The position numbers and the translations under genes were made by a program. A model generated the notes under the pieces. The model was not told the DNA's origin. It worked only from the letters and a program-made list of their open reading frames with translations, and made no database searches. DNA of 64,000 bases from an uncultured Clostridia bacterium. GTDB taxonomy: Bacteria > Bacillota > Clostridia > TANB77 > CAG-508. This document shows positions 26,916 through 36,565 of the stretch, one piece after another. Numbering within the stretch: the stretch's first letter is position 1; each line of letters begins with the position of its first letter. The stretch spans positions 83,859-147,858 of the forward strand of contig CAOTKV010000003.1 of the NCBI GenBank assembly GCA_948530865.1, read 5' to 3'.

Positions 26916-28572
26916 ATGAAAAATTTATTTAACAATTTATTTGAATATAAAGAACAAGAAAATGCTGAATTTATACTTCCTAAAGTAGCAAATAATATTG
27001 AAAAAAGTGAATTTGAGAAAAAAGATATTACAACCGTATCTTCTGATTTAAAGAAAAACATAGAGTACCTAAAAATTAAATACAACATGCTTATTAATAG
27101 TGATATTAAAATTAGAGAATTTACAATTACAATAAAACCCAAAAAATATGAAGCATTCATCATTTATATAGATGGTATGGTAGATGGCGATGCCATAAAT
27201 GATTTTATTTTAAAACCTTTACTATTAAAAAATTCTATAAAAATGAAATCTGAATCTACTGAAATAACTCAAAAAAAAGTTCTAAATTTTAATTTAGAAA
27301 ATTTTTTATATGCTAACCTTATTCCTCAAAATAGTATTAGCACTGAAAAAAAATTTGATGATATTATTCCAAAAATAAATTCTGGTTTTTGTGTTTTATT
27401 TGTAAATGGTTTAGATTCTGCTATTGCAATCGAATCGAAAGGATTTGAAGGTCGTAGTGTTGCAGAACCAGTAACTGAAACTGTTGTAAAAGGTTCTCAT
27501 GAAGCATTTGTCGAAAATTTAAGAACTAATAGTTCTATGCTTAGAAAAATAATAAATAATGAAAATCTAATTATAGAGGAAACTAATGTTGGTAAAATTA
27601 GTAATACAAAAGTTGCAATATGCTACATGAAAAATATAACAAATGATGATTTAATAGCAGAAGCAAAATACAGAATTAATAACTTAGAAATTGATACTCT
27701 ATTATCATCTGGTCAGTTAGAGCAATTTATTAAGGACTCATCAACTACTGCTTTTCCTCAAACAATATCAACAGAACGACCTGATAAGACATGTAATTAT
27801 CTTTTAGAAGGACGTATTGCTGTTTTAGTAAATGGTTCGCCATTTTCAATAATTTTACCAGCAGTTCTAATTGATTTCCTAACATCACCAGAAGATGTTA
27901 ATTTAAATTACAATTATGCTAATTTTTTAAGAGTTTTAAGATCAGCTGCTTTATGCTTTGCACTTTTGTTACCTGGTATGTATATTGCAATAACAACATA
28001 TCATTGTGAATTAATTCCATCAGAATTACTATTTGCAATAATAGCTGCAAGAGCCGCTATTCCTTTTCCTATATTTTTTGAAATAATGATAATGGAACTT
28101 TCATTTGAATTAATTCAAGAAGCAAGTATACGAGTACCTTCATCATTTAGTACTACTGTTCGGAATTATTGGTGCCTTAATACTTGGTGAAGCCGCTGTT
28201 TCTGCTAATATTGTAAGTCCTATTCTTATAATTATCGTAGCTTTCACTGGAATTTCTGCATTTGCTATACCTGATAATTCTCTTAGATTTTCAATTCGAA
28301 TGTTTAGGTTTATGTATATTGTTTTAGGATTTTTAGCAGGATTTTTAGGAATTGCTTTTGGATTTTTTATACATTTTCTAATACTTTCAAATCATAATTC
28401 ATTTGGTATACCATTTTTTAGCCCATATATACCATATAATCACATTACAGAAAATGATAGCTTGCATATAAATCCTGTTTGGAAAAGAGAAAGAAGAAAT
28501 AGATTTTTAAATACAAAAAAACCAGAAGAAGAAAAACACATTAGTATGTCTTGGAGGAAAAATGGAAAGTAA
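26916..28572 (+). CDS. Spore germination receptor subunit A (GerA/GerK type), +1 frameshift at CGG
   Basis: Nutrient-germinant receptor A subunit of the inner spore membrane, ~551 residues when the two frames are joined. Residues ~1-415 are in frame zero (IYIDGMVDGDAINDFILKPL; KGSHEAFVENLRTNSSMLRK; SIRVPSS). At 28161 the frame-zero codon is CGG (GTT CGG AAT) and a TGA follows eight codons later. Skipping one C gives GIIGALILGEAAVSANIVSP, the next conserved block, then the last helices and a tail to 28572. No other lesion is seen and the 3' end overlaps gerAB by 11 bases as in intact operons. So the gene is either kept by +1 frameshifting or very recently broken. Confidence 0.88.
28161..28163 (+). 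other. In-frame CGG at +1 frameshift site of the gerA-type A subunit
   Basis: Frame zero reads ACT GTT CGG AAT TAT TGG; the restored frame reads GTT (C) GGA ATT ATT GGT. The Gly encoded by GGA matches the conserved position. No Shine-Dalgarno-like stimulator is seen just upstream. One of three such sites in this window. Confidence 0.8.
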
Positions 28573-29665
28573 TTTTAGATTAAAAAGATATCAAGCAATT
28601 GCATTAATTACATTAATAATGATAAACAAATTAATTTTAAATATTCCATATTACATTGTTAATCTAGTTGGAAATGGTGCTATTGTTAATATTATTTATA
28701 TTACTATAATTGATTTTATAGGACTACTTATAATATTAAAATTATTCGATAAATTTGAAAATCAAGACATTTTAGATGTTTCAGAATTTATAGGTACTAC
28801 AAAATTAAAAACAATAATAGGAATAATTTGTATTACTATATTTTTTATAGGAACATTTATCACTATATTAGATTTTTCAAATGTTTTGCATACAATATAT
28901 TTTTCCAATTTTCCTATTATCTATATTTTAGCTTTTTTTATTGTTGGAATTTTAATTGCAAACCTTATAAATTTAAAATCTATTTCTAACATAATTAGTT
29001 TTATTATTCCGTTTGCAATTGCAAGTATTTTAATAACTTTTTTTGCAAGATCTAAAGATTTTAACATTACAAATCTAACACCAATACTTGGTAAAAATTA
29101 TTATACTACATTTGTACTTGGATTAACTAATACATTTGCAATGTACTTTATAGTTTACATTTATTTTTTTAAACCATTACTATATAATCAAGCTGATTTT
29201 AAAAAAATTTCAATTATATCTTATATAATTTCTAGTATTCTACTACTAATTACTGTAATACCTCTTTTAACTTTATTTAATACTACAAATGGAAACGAAC
29301 CTATAAATTCATTATTTTTACTTGCAAGACAAATAGAATTTGGAACATTTCTTCAAAGAGTTGATGCATTATTTATACTTCTTTGGATATTATCAATATA
29401 TGCTTATCTAAGCTTTGTAATTTTCTTAATAAATAGAATTATAAAAAAAATCACAAATGTTTCTGATGAAAAAATGATTTCTTTTTCTACATGCAGTATT
29501 TTATTTGGTCTTTCCATAATTCCATTAAATATATCTCAAATACATTTTATTCAAAATATTATATATAGATACATGATTATTGGCTTCATATTTGGACTAG
29601 GTCTTATTATTCTGATTTGGGGTAATATAAAATACAGAAAGGTAAAATCAAATGATAAAAAGTAA
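28562..29665 (+). CDS. Spore germination receptor subunit B (GerAB-type permease)
   Basis: Ten hydrophobic segments over 367 residues, with the APC-superfamily layout of GerB subunits. The N-terminus RLKRYQAIALITLIMINKL and the later TNTFAMYFIVYIYFFKPLL fit the endospore germination permease family. It forms the membrane channel or germinant-binding part of the receptor. It overlaps the A subunit by 11 bases and the C subunit by 14, so the three are translationally coupled. The intact B and C genes suggest the operon is under selection despite the frameshift in A. Confidence 0.9.
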   Translation: MESNFRLKRYQAIALITLIMINKLILNIPYYIVNLVGNGAIVNIIYITIIDFIGLLIILKLFDKFENQDILDVSEFIGTTKLKTIIGIICITIFFIGTFITILDFSNVLHTIYFSNFPIIYILAFFIVGILIANLINLKSISNIISFIIPFAIASILITFFARSKDFNITNLTPILGKNYYTTFVLGLTNTFAMYFIVYIYFFKPLLYNQADFKKISIISYIISSILLLITVIPLLTLFNTTNGNEPINSLFLLARQIEFGTFLQRVDALFILLWILSIYAYLSFVIFLINRIIKKITNVSDEKMISFSTCSILFGLSIIPLNISQIHFIQNIIYRYMIIGFIFGLGLIILIWGNIKYRKVKSNDKK

Positions 29666-30791
29666 ATTAATTTGCATTCTTTTATTAATTTCTATATTAT
29701 TCACATTTACTGGTTGTAGTACAAGTAGTGGAACTGATAGTTATTATTTTATTGTTTCACTTGGAATTGATAAAACTGATGATGGTAATTTAAAAATTAG
29801 TGTTCAAATTCCATCTACTTCAGAATCTTCTGATAGTGGTGGGTCTTCACAATCAAGTAGTGCTAATATTTATTCAGTTGAAGCACGAACTATTGATGAA
29901 GGATTTACAATTTTAGATAACTATTTAAATAAGAGAATAAATTTATCACACTGCTCAGCTTTAGTGGTTTCAGAAGAAATTGCTAGAGAAGGTTTAAAAA
30001 CATTTATATATACTTTAAGTAACAATACTGAATTACGACACAGTTGTGAACTTATTGTAAGTAGCGATTCTGCATATAATGTTTTAGAAAAAATAGCAAA
30101 TTCTGGAGAATCTTTTTCTTCTAGGTTATTTGATTACTTAAAAACTTGTAGTGATTGTACTGGTCTTACAATTAGTACCACTTTTGGAGACTTTTTTGAA
30201 AGTCTACACAATGAAAGTATTCAACCTATAGCTATATACACTGTTGTTTCAGATGAAACTGTTCAAACATCTGGTATTGCACTATTTAGGAATGAATTTA
30301 TGATTAGCCATGTTGATTCCATAGATACAATTGCTCATTCTATTTGTATTAATAAACTAAATGGTACAACTATTACTTTAGAAAATCCATTTGATAAAGA
30401 TTCTTATGTTGACTTAGATATTGAATTATATAAAGATACAAAAGTATCTGTAAATATAATTAATAATAGCCCTTATATAACTATTGATGTTCATCCAAAA
30501 GGTTCTATTAGAAGTTCAGGAAGTGTATTTAATTACATTAATAATGAAAATATTAAAAAACTAGAAAATGCTACAGACATTTATATTTCAAATATTATAA
30601 AAGATTATGTATATAGGCTTACAAAAGAATATAATACTGATGTAATTGGATTTAAAAGTGTTTGTCAATCACAATATCTTACAGAAGATGAATTTGAAAA
30701 AGTACACTGGGATGAAATCTTTCAGGACTCATTTTTTGATGTAACTGTGGATACAGAAATAAATTCTAGTAATTTGTTTAATAAAGAATAA
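29652..30791 (+). CDS. Spore germination receptor subunit C (Ger(x)C lipoprotein)
   Basis: Lipoprotein subunit of the germinant receptor. The signal peptide ends in the lipobox FTGC (Cys ~22), then the typical start DSYYFIVSLGIDKTDDGNL (type: ID-hinge of GerC domain 1). The 379 residues continue with KRINLSHCSALVVSEEIARE and a C-terminal domain containing NIIKDYVYRLTKEYNTDVIG. It closes the three-gene operon. Its stop codon abuts the palindromic repeat at 30790-30887, which could act as a terminator-like structure. Confidence 0.9.
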   Translation: MIKSKLICILLLISILFTFTGCSTSSGTDSYYFIVSLGIDKTDDGNLKISVQIPSTSESSDSGGSSQSSSANIYSVEARTIDEGFTILDNYLNKRINLSHCSALVVSEEIAREGLKTFIYTLSNNTELRHSCELIVSSDSAYNVLEKIANSGESFSSRLFDYLKTCSDCTGLTISTTFGDFFESLHNESIQPIAIYTVVSDETVQTSGIALFRNEFMISHVDSIDTIAHSICINKLNGTTITLENPFDKDSYVDLDIELYKDTKVSVNIINNSPYITIDVHPKGSIRSSGSVFNYINNENIKKLENATDIYISNIIKDYVYRLTKEYNTDVIGFKSVCQSQYLTEDEFEKVHWDEIFQDSFFDVTVDTEINSSNLFNKE

Positions 30792-30887
30792 ATTGTTATT
30801 TGTGTGAGTGAATTTTTACCTATATTAAATTATTCTACAAAGCTTTAATAAAAAAGTGCAAAAATTTACTCACACAAATAACAATTT
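30790..30887. repeat. MITE-like palindromic repeat, short copy
   Basis: 98-bp element with ~27-bp terminal inverted repeats that differ at one position (left begins AAATTGTTATTTGTGTGAGT; the right end is its complement). It shares both termini and an internal 23-bp block (30827-30849, core TTATTCTACAAAGCTTTAAT) with the longer copy at 42528-42712. Compared with that copy, its left inner arm and GC-rich centre are missing, so it is an internal-deletion derivative. No reading frame inside. It abuts the gerC stop codon. A target-site duplication is not evident. Confidence 0.75.
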
Positions 30888-30909
30888 TCTAAAAAAGAAA
30901 GGATTTCCC

Positions 30910-31077
30910 ATGAAATATATATTTATTTTTATTTTATTACTTGCATGTATAAAATCATACTATTATGGAATGTTTGAAATTAAAGAAAAGGAAAATAAAA
31001 CTGGAGGAATTGCCATAATTTTTCTAGCAATCCTTGGATTTATTTTCCCTTCAATATTATTAATTTTATTATATTAA
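30910..31077 (+). CDS. Small two-helix membrane protein (55 residues)
   Basis: MKYIFIFILLLACIKSYYYG forms one membrane helix and GGIAIIFLAILGFIFPSILL another, joined by a short charged loop (EIKEKENKTG). The start at 30910 follows AAAGGATTTCCC; an in-frame ATG at 30856 lies inside the repeat and is unlikely to be used. It sits between the gerA operon and the convergent telA, whose stop it overlaps by four bases. The family is unknown. Confidence 0.65.
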   Translation: MKYIFIFILLLACIKSYYYGMFEIKEKENKTGGIAIIFLAILGFIFPSILLILLY

Positions 31078-32234
31078 TCTTTTTTTACTTTAATTTCAAG
31101 TAATTTTTCTTTTAATTCTTTTTCAATATTAACAAGTTCTTTTTCTGCTTCTATTCTCTTTGCTCTTCCATTTTCATGAATTTCAAGAACTTTGTCTAAT
31201 GTTTCAATTATATCTTTATTTGTTTGTTGTAGTGTTTCTACATTTACTATTGCTTTTTCTGATTCTTCAGCAATTTCAATAGTACCTTGTTTTAACATTT
31301 CACTATTCTTCTTTAGCATCTCGTTTGTTGTATCTGTAACAGATTTTTGAACATTTAGTGCACTTTTTGAATTAACTAAACCTAAAGCTATAACTATTTG
31401 ATTTTTCCAAAGAGGAATTGTATTTATTAAAGAACTTTGAATTTTTTCAACTAATTCACTATCATTATTTTGTATTAATCTAATTTGTGGAGCCATTTGA
31501 ATTGAAATAATTCTTGTTGTTTTTAGATCATATATTTTCTTTTCAAATCTATTAATCATATTAACCATATCATTTGCTTTTTGAGCATCTGTTTGCTCTC
31601 CTGTTTCTGCTGCCTTTTTTTGTAATTCTGGTAAAACGACATTTCTTAATTCTTCTAGCTTTTTCTCTCCTGCAATTATATATAATGAAATTTCTTTAAA
31701 ATATTCTAAATTCTTTTCATACATTGTATCAAAAATTGTAATATCTTTTAACATTCTAATTTTTTGTGTTTCCAATTGTTTTTCAATTTTATCAACATTA
31801 TTTGATACTTGATCATATTTTGCAATCATTTTCTCTATTTGCTTTTTAGCACTGAAAAATATAGATTTCAATCCCTTTGGGTTCATTGATTCTGGAACAT
31901 CTGTATCAAAATTTTTTACTTGTACTACTAAGTCTGTTAATAATTCCCCTACTTCTCCAGCATTTTTGGTTTTTACACTACTTAATACATTATCTGAAAA
32001 ATCAGAAATTTTGCTTTGCGCAGCTGCTCCAAATTGTAATACTTGTGTTGAATCAGTTACATCTATTTTACTACAAAATTCATCGATTGCATTTTTCTCT
32101 TCTTGAGTAAGTAAATCATAATTTAATGAATTTTCTACTTTTTCATCTGTAACTTTTTCTCCTGTTAAAATTTCTTTTTCAATTTTTTCTGAAGCCACTT
32201 TGGGCTCCACTTTCAATTCTAATGCTTCACTCAT
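31074..32234 (-). CDS. Toxic anion resistance (TelA/KlaA) family protein
   Basis: 386-residue, mostly helical cytosolic protein with the TelA layout: VLQFGAAAQSKISDFSDNVL, MIAKYDQVSNNVDKIEKQLE, an IRLIQNNDSELVEKIQSSL block and WKNQIVIALGLVNSKSALN followed by a coiled-coil tail. TelA proteins are linked to tellurite and cell-envelope stress tolerance; the mechanism is not settled. In Firmicutes telA commonly pairs with an XpaC-family gene, as here (33404). The cluster also includes two solute-binding-type proteins, one with a VWA domain. GGAGG is seven bases before the ATG. Confidence 0.88.
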   Translation of the reverse strand: MSEALELKVEPKVASEKIEKEILTGEKVTDEKVENSLNYDLLTQEEKNAIDEFCSKIDVTDSTQVLQFGAAAQSKISDFSDNVLSSVKTKNAGEVGELLTDLVVQVKNFDTDVPESMNPKGLKSIFFSAKKQIEKMIAKYDQVSNNVDKIEKQLETQKIRMLKDITIFDTMYEKNLEYFKEISLYIIAGEKKLEELRNVVLPELQKKAAETGEQTDAQKANDMVNMINRFEKKIYDLKTTRIISIQMAPQIRLIQNNDSELVEKIQSSLINTIPLWKNQIVIALGLVNSKSALNVQKSVTDTTNEMLKKNSEMLKQGTIEIAEESEKAIVNVETLQQTNKDIIETLDKVLEIHENGRAKRIEAEKELVNIEKELKEKLLEIKVKKD

Positions 32235-32248
32235 TTTTCTTCCTCCAT

Positions 32249-33388
32249 TTAATTACCTAAATATTCTATTAATCTGTCATACATAGACATTTTTAAACTT
32301 GAAACTGTTTTTGTTATTGTTTGTGGTATTCCTGGAATTCCAACTTTAGATACATCATAATTTCCAGAACCCACACCAGTTCTAAAACCATATTTTTCCC
32401 ATGCAATTTGTCCTATTTCTGAATCTTCAAAAACACTACTATATATATTTCCATTCTCAGTAAATGTTGCTATACAATGTGAATTCCAAATTGTAGGTGA
32501 TGGATAAAGTATTCTTATACTATCTTTTACTTGATTAAATCCATCTGGATTTGATGTTGCAAATTCAATTATTGATTTTTCATAATCAACAATCATTGGT
32601 TCTCCACCCATTCCAGTCTTTAAATATTTTTCAAACAAATCTGCTGGTGTATTATTCATATAACCAGACTTCTCATAAAATTCTTTTAATTTTGGAAGAT
32701 TCTCTTCTAAATTATTTTCAGTAACACTTCCACCACTCATAATAGAAAGTAATAATCCATAATAAGTAGCACCAGGTGAAGAGGTAACAGGGTCTGTAGA
32801 TGCAATATTAATATTACCATATAACATATCTAACCCTATATCAGACCATTTTTTACCTTCTAATATATAATTTAGAAGCTTATCCATATCTGTAATAAAA
32901 AAAGTTCCATTTTCTTCTGTAACAATTCCTTCAGCAACTAGACTATCTACAACTTTATCCCAACTATATATAACTATTGGTGTATTCAATGTAAGTCCAC
33001 CTTGCAAAACTGGATATCTATCAGCTTCATTTTTTGTTTTATTTGGAGCTAATCTATAATAATCTAAAAATCTTTGATCAGAGCAAAACATTAAATCATA
33101 ACTTGATCCATCTTTTCTAACTAATGGTTCTTTTACTATTTTTCCATTACTCCATGAATCATATATAACATTAATTCCATACTTATCTTTCATTATTTGA
33201 TTAACACGTTCATCAGCAATAAAATCTTCTTTTCCGCCACCAACAGCAACTGTAATATCTATTAAATTTTCACTTTCATTTTTAGAAATATCATTTTCTT
33301 CAATAGAATTGCTTGTAAAAAATTTTATTCCTATTATTACAAATATTAAAATAACTAATATTGCAAATCCTAAAATTTTCTTATTCAA
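32249..33388 (-). CDS. Membrane-tethered extracellular solute-binding-type protein
   Basis: An N-terminal membrane anchor (GFAILVILIFVIIGIKFF) with no lipobox Cys precedes a periplasmic-binding-like fold: ITVAVGGGKEDFIADERVNQ at the start, then SYDLMFCSDQRFLDYY and ASTDPVTSSPGATYYGLLLS. The start codon is TTG at 33388 with GGAGG nine bases before it. There is no ABC permease or ATPase nearby, so it may be a sensor or decoy rather than a transport component. Its middle shares the substrate-loop theme (DPVTSSPGATYYGLLLS versus NPTQTNSGATAYLGLLS) with the VWA fusion at 34032, suggesting the two are related. Confidence 0.75.
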   Translation of the reverse strand: MNKKILGFAILVILIFVIIGIKFFTSNSIEENDISKNESENLIDITVAVGGGKEDFIADERVNQIMKDKYGINVIYDSWSNGKIVKEPLVRKDGSSYDLMFCSDQRFLDYYRLAPNKTKNEADRYPVLQGGLTLNTPIVIYSWDKVVDSLVAEGIVTEENGTFFITDMDKLLNYILEGKKWSDIGLDMLYGNINIASTDPVTSSPGATYYGLLLSIMSGGSVTENNLEENLPKLKEFYEKSGYMNNTPADLFEKYLKTGMGGEPMIVDYEKSIIEFATSNPDGFNQVKDSIRILYPSPTIWNSHCIATFTENGNIYSSVFEDSEIGQIAWEKYGFRTGVGSGNYDVSKVGIPGIPQTITKTVSSLKMSMYDRLIEYLGN

Positions 33389-33403
33389 ATTAAGAATCCT
33401 CCT

Positions 33404-34030
33404 TTATTTTAAATCAAAATCATTTTCTGTATTTATTCCTTCAGATTTAAGCATACTTTCAAATACTTTTATTTCTGCATCTGTATCTATAATTTCTGAT
33501 TGAAATAAATTTGATAATTGAATTTTTAATGATGCATTTATTTTTATAATCATCTGCTTTGTATTTTCCATTGCTTCTTTAATTTCATTTGTATTTAGAT
33601 TTTGATTTTCTATATTATCATAAGTTATTAGAAGTTTTAATGTTGTTGGTAAATAATAATTAAAGAAGTTCTGTCCTTTATTTAATTTTGAAGGAGATTT
33701 TGAAATTTCATCAATTATTTTTGCTGATGTATCATGTATCTCTTCGATATTCTTTACAAGTTCTTTATCTTCAATTTTATTCATTACCTCATAGATTTTG
33801 GCATTATTTTTCTTAGCATTATTTAGCAAATCATAAAAAGATTCATTACTATTATTTGTCTCAAGTTTATTTTGAGAATCTGACAATAATAAATTTCCTG
33901 CACCATATGCAATTGCTGCAATTCCTAATGATGGTAATAAAGAAACATTTAGTGCTAAATATGGAACTGCAAAAAATGCTCCACCAATTAAAGCTGAAAT
34001 TATAGGTTTGTTAGTATTCTTTTTACTCAT
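33404..34030 (-). CDS. XpaC-like (5-bromo-4-chloroindolyl phosphate hydrolysis) family protein
   Basis: Two adjacent N-terminal hydrophobic segments (residues ~8-45) precede a helical cytosolic domain with NYYLPTTLKLLITYDNIENQ, the recognisable XpaC-family core. XpaC genes are usually next to telA, as in Bacillus, and this pairing is kept here. Despite the old name the biochemical activity is unclear. It is between the solute-binding gene and the VWA fusion gene, with only one base separating it from the latter, so all four genes are one operon. Confidence 0.78.
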   Translation of the reverse strand: MSKKNTNKPIISALIGGAFFAVPYLALNVSLLPSLGIAAIAYGAGNLLLSDSQNKLETNNSNESFYDLLNNAKKNNAKIYEVMNKIEDKELVKNIEEIHDTSAKIIDEISKSPSKLNKGQNFFNYYLPTTLKLLITYDNIENQNLNTNEIKEAMENTKQMIIKINASLKIQLSNLFQSEIIDTDAEIKVFESMLKSEGINTENDFDLK

Positions 34031-34031
34031 T

Positions 34032-35651
34032 TTAATTGTATCCCCTCACCTCTTTAAATGCTTTTAATAAATCTGTCTTTCCATCAAAAATTTTTCCATT
34101 TGTTAAATCTGCCAATTCTTGTAATTCTTTTTCATAAGCATCTCCAAACATTATTGAATATACTGGAATTTGCTTATTATTAGAATTATAAAATCTTTCA
34201 AACTCAGAATATTTTCCTAAATTTGACTGTCCATCTGTCATTAAAACAACTGATACATTATATTTATTTAAATCTTCATTATTTAAAATTCCAATAGCCT
34301 TAATCGTAGGCTCATATATATTGGTTGATCCTTTAGAAGGTTGTGATTTTATATCATTAATTAATTCATTAGTAGATAGACCATTTTCAGCATACCATGT
34401 ATCTAATACATATGTACTAAATGGTATTACTGTTATTTTATCTTTTTCAGTAAACTGTAACAAATCTTTTTTAGCGTTTTGTTCAGTTAAAATATATTCC
34501 ATTGCCTCTACTAATTGCTTATTTCCTTCTCCTATCATACTTCCTGAATAATCTAAACAAAATATTGTATGAACTGGCTTTCTTAATTCAGATTGATAAA
34601 TTGCAAGTGAATTTTGTATAACTTCTGTATTTGGAAATTTTATTGGTACTATATATCTATTTGTATCAATTCCCCAACTAGGGTTAAATATATTTTTATC
34701 TGCATTTGAATTTACTCCACCATACCAAGTTCTTCTTCCTAATTTTTCTAATTCTTTTTGTCCTTCACTGCTTAATATATAATTTTGTATAATCTCAAAA
34801 TTCTCTTTTTTATTTTCATTTCCATTATCTATATATGCAAAAGGTGAATCTGAAATAGATACACCATCTACTGGATATAAAGCATATAAGGTTTCTAATT
34901 TATTTTCACTTAATTTTTTATTTATATTTATTATTGATGATTCATATGTTACTACTGCCTCATAAGAGCCATTTATAAATAATTCTTCTAAAAATTCTTC
35001 ACTACCAGAAGAACGTTCAAGTCCTGTAAATAATGATATTAATTCAGATTTTACAGTTTCATTTTCAATATCTGATAATTTTAAAACTTCTGGACTACCA
35101 GCTATTGATGATAGCAATCCAAGATATGCTGTCGCACCAGAATTTGTTTGAGTTGGATTAGACATACTAAATTTTAATTTTCCACTTTTTATAGCACTTA
35201 TAATATCTGATGTATAAATTTCTTTATCTTTAAATCCTAATTCTTGTGCTTTAGATTCTTTTACAGCAAAAACAACTGGATTTGTACTTGTTGATTTAGA
35301 ATTCAAAATTGAAACTTCTTTATTTAACATATATAACCAAATTGAATTTGAAGTCCATACTGCATCATATTTTTCTCCCATATTCAATTTTTCCATAATA
35401 TCTAAAGTTCCAGCATATTCAAATGATACATCTATTCCTTGACTTTTAGCATAATTCCTTATGTTATCTTCCATATCTTTATTTTCAGAACTTGATATTA
35501 TTTTTAATGTATTATCATTTATTTCTTGATTTACTTGAGTATCATCAATATAAAAACTATCTTTATAATCATTATAGGCTATAAAAATACAACCTATAAG
35601 TATAATAAATAATGGTAATATAACATTATATAAATTCTTTTGTTGGCTCAA
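34032..35651 (-). CDS. Solute-binding domain fused to a von Willebrand factor A domain
   Basis: Residues 8-25 are a membrane anchor, ~48-300 a periplasmic-binding-like domain (KYDAVWTSNSIWLYML; NPTQTNSGATAYLGLLSSIA), and ~350-535 a VWA domain with an intact MIDAS start, LDYSGSM (356-362), plus VVLMTDGQSN. The protein thus faces outward with a ligand-binding module and a metal-ion adhesion module. The start codon is TTG at 35651 with GGAGG seven bases upstream. It is the first gene of the TelA operon (VWA fusion, XpaC, solute-binding, TelA). Function is unknown; a sensor of extracellular ions or ligands working with TelA is inferred. Confidence 0.82.
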   Translation of the reverse strand: MSQQKNLYNVILPLFIILIGCIFIAYNDYKDSFYIDDTQVNQEINDNTLKIISSSENKDMEDNIRNYAKSQGIDVSFEYAGTLDIMEKLNMGEKYDAVWTSNSIWLYMLNKEVSILNSKSTSTNPVVFAVKESKAQELGFKDKEIYTSDIISAIKSGKLKFSMSNPTQTNSGATAYLGLLSSIAGSPEVLKLSDIENETVKSELISLFTGLERSSGSEEFLEELFINGSYEAVVTYESSIININKKLSENKLETLYALYPVDGVSISDSPFAYIDNGNENKKENFEIIQNYILSSEGQKELEKLGRRTWYGGVNSNADKNIFNPSWGIDTNRYIVPIKFPNTEVIQNSLAIYQSELRKPVHTIFCLDYSGSMIGEGNKQLVEAMEYILTEQNAKKDLLQFTEKDKITVIPFSTYVLDTWYAENGLSTNELINDIKSQPSKGSTNIYEPTIKAIGILNNEDLNKYNVSVVLMTDGQSNLGKYSEFERFYNSNNKQIPVYSIMFGDAYEKELQELADLTNGKIFDGKTDLLKAFKEVRGYN

Positions 35652-35691
35652 TGTTTATCCTCCAAAAAATACTTTTCATAAATATTCTATT

Positions 35692-36543
35692 TTATTTTTC
35701 TTGTTTTGTAAAGTTAATATTTTTTAAAATAGCAGTTATAATTATTGCAGTTATTCCAGCTACAATACAAATATTAGATTTTTCTGATAACTCAAACAAA
35801 ATATCATTAATAATATTTATAATCAAATTGCTTATCGATGTTGTTAATACAAGCAAATCATCAATATTTATATTACTATTAATTAGATTTATAGCTAATT
35901 TAATTAGTACTCCTAATGATAATAATGAAATTCCTACATAATTAATTCCATTTAATAAATCTTTTATATTAATTAAAATTAATAACACTAATAATATAAT
36001 TATTGCAATTATTGGAATATTTCCTACTTTATTATATATTCTGTTTAAAGTCTCTATTCCCTCATGTCCTTTTGAATACAAAGTATTTGAAGCGTTTACA
36101 TTTTTTGTATACTCTTTTACAATTAAATCTTCAAATTTTTTTATATTTTCTTTTCCTTGATTATTCATTTTCATATCTTCTTTTTCAAGATATTCATTTA
36201 TTTTATTATCTAAATTTTCTTTAACATTTTCACTACTTAAAGTAATATCAGTTCCATCATATAATTTATTCACAATACTATTTACATCTTTTTTGATATC
36301 TTCTTCAGTAAATAAATTTTTTATTGTATCTTCTGGTAATCCAGATTGATATATATAATTTTCAAATCCATTTTCTACTTCCCTAGAAACTTGTAAATAA
36401 AATTCTGTCTCTTCTAATTTTGAACTAAAGTAATTTTTATTTAGAATTTTGTTTCCTAGAATATTAATAGCAAAAGACATTGCAATTACTATAATTAATA
36501 AAAATGATAAAATTATATTTAATATAGTTTTTAAAATTCTCAT
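35692..36543 (-). CDS. Unknown membrane protein
   Basis: No family recognised. One N-terminal helix (residues ~7-28), a ~150-residue extracellular polar domain rich in Glu, Asn and Lys, then four to five C-terminal hydrophobic segments (from PIIAIIILLVLLILINI). The overall shape resembles extracellular-domain membrane proteins of envelope-stress type. It follows the class D sortase gene in the same direction with a 22-base gap, so it may belong to that unit, and precedes the TelA operon. Confidence 0.72.
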   Translation of the reverse strand: MRILKTILNIILSFLLIIVIAMSFAINILGNKILNKNYFSSKLEETEFYLQVSREVENGFENYIYQSGLPEDTIKNLFTEEDIKKDVNSIVNKLYDGTDITLSSENVKENLDNKINEYLEKEDMKMNNQGKENIKKFEDLIVKEYTKNVNASNTLYSKGHEGIETLNRIYNKVGNIPIIAIIILLVLLILINIKDLLNGINYVGISLLSLGVLIKLAINLINSNINIDDLLVLTTSISNLIINIINDILFELSEKSNICIVAGITAIIITAILKNINFTKQEK

Positions 36544-36565
36544 TCTATATCCTTCCTCCTAAAAA

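Noticed and set aside
28151..28165. prfB-like programmed frameshift with an internal Shine-Dalgarno
   Set aside because: No AGGGGG-like stretch lies three to six bases upstream of any of the three sites, and the frame-zero codon is CGG, not a stop.
28300..28572. Separate small gene encoding a 90-residue membrane protein
   Set aside because: It is in frame with the continuation of the gerA-type A subunit after the CGG shift at 28161 and encodes its conserved C-terminus, so I treat it as part of that gene.
32249..35651. ABC importer operon
   Set aside because: Two solute-binding-like proteins are present but no permease or transport ATPase is in the operon.
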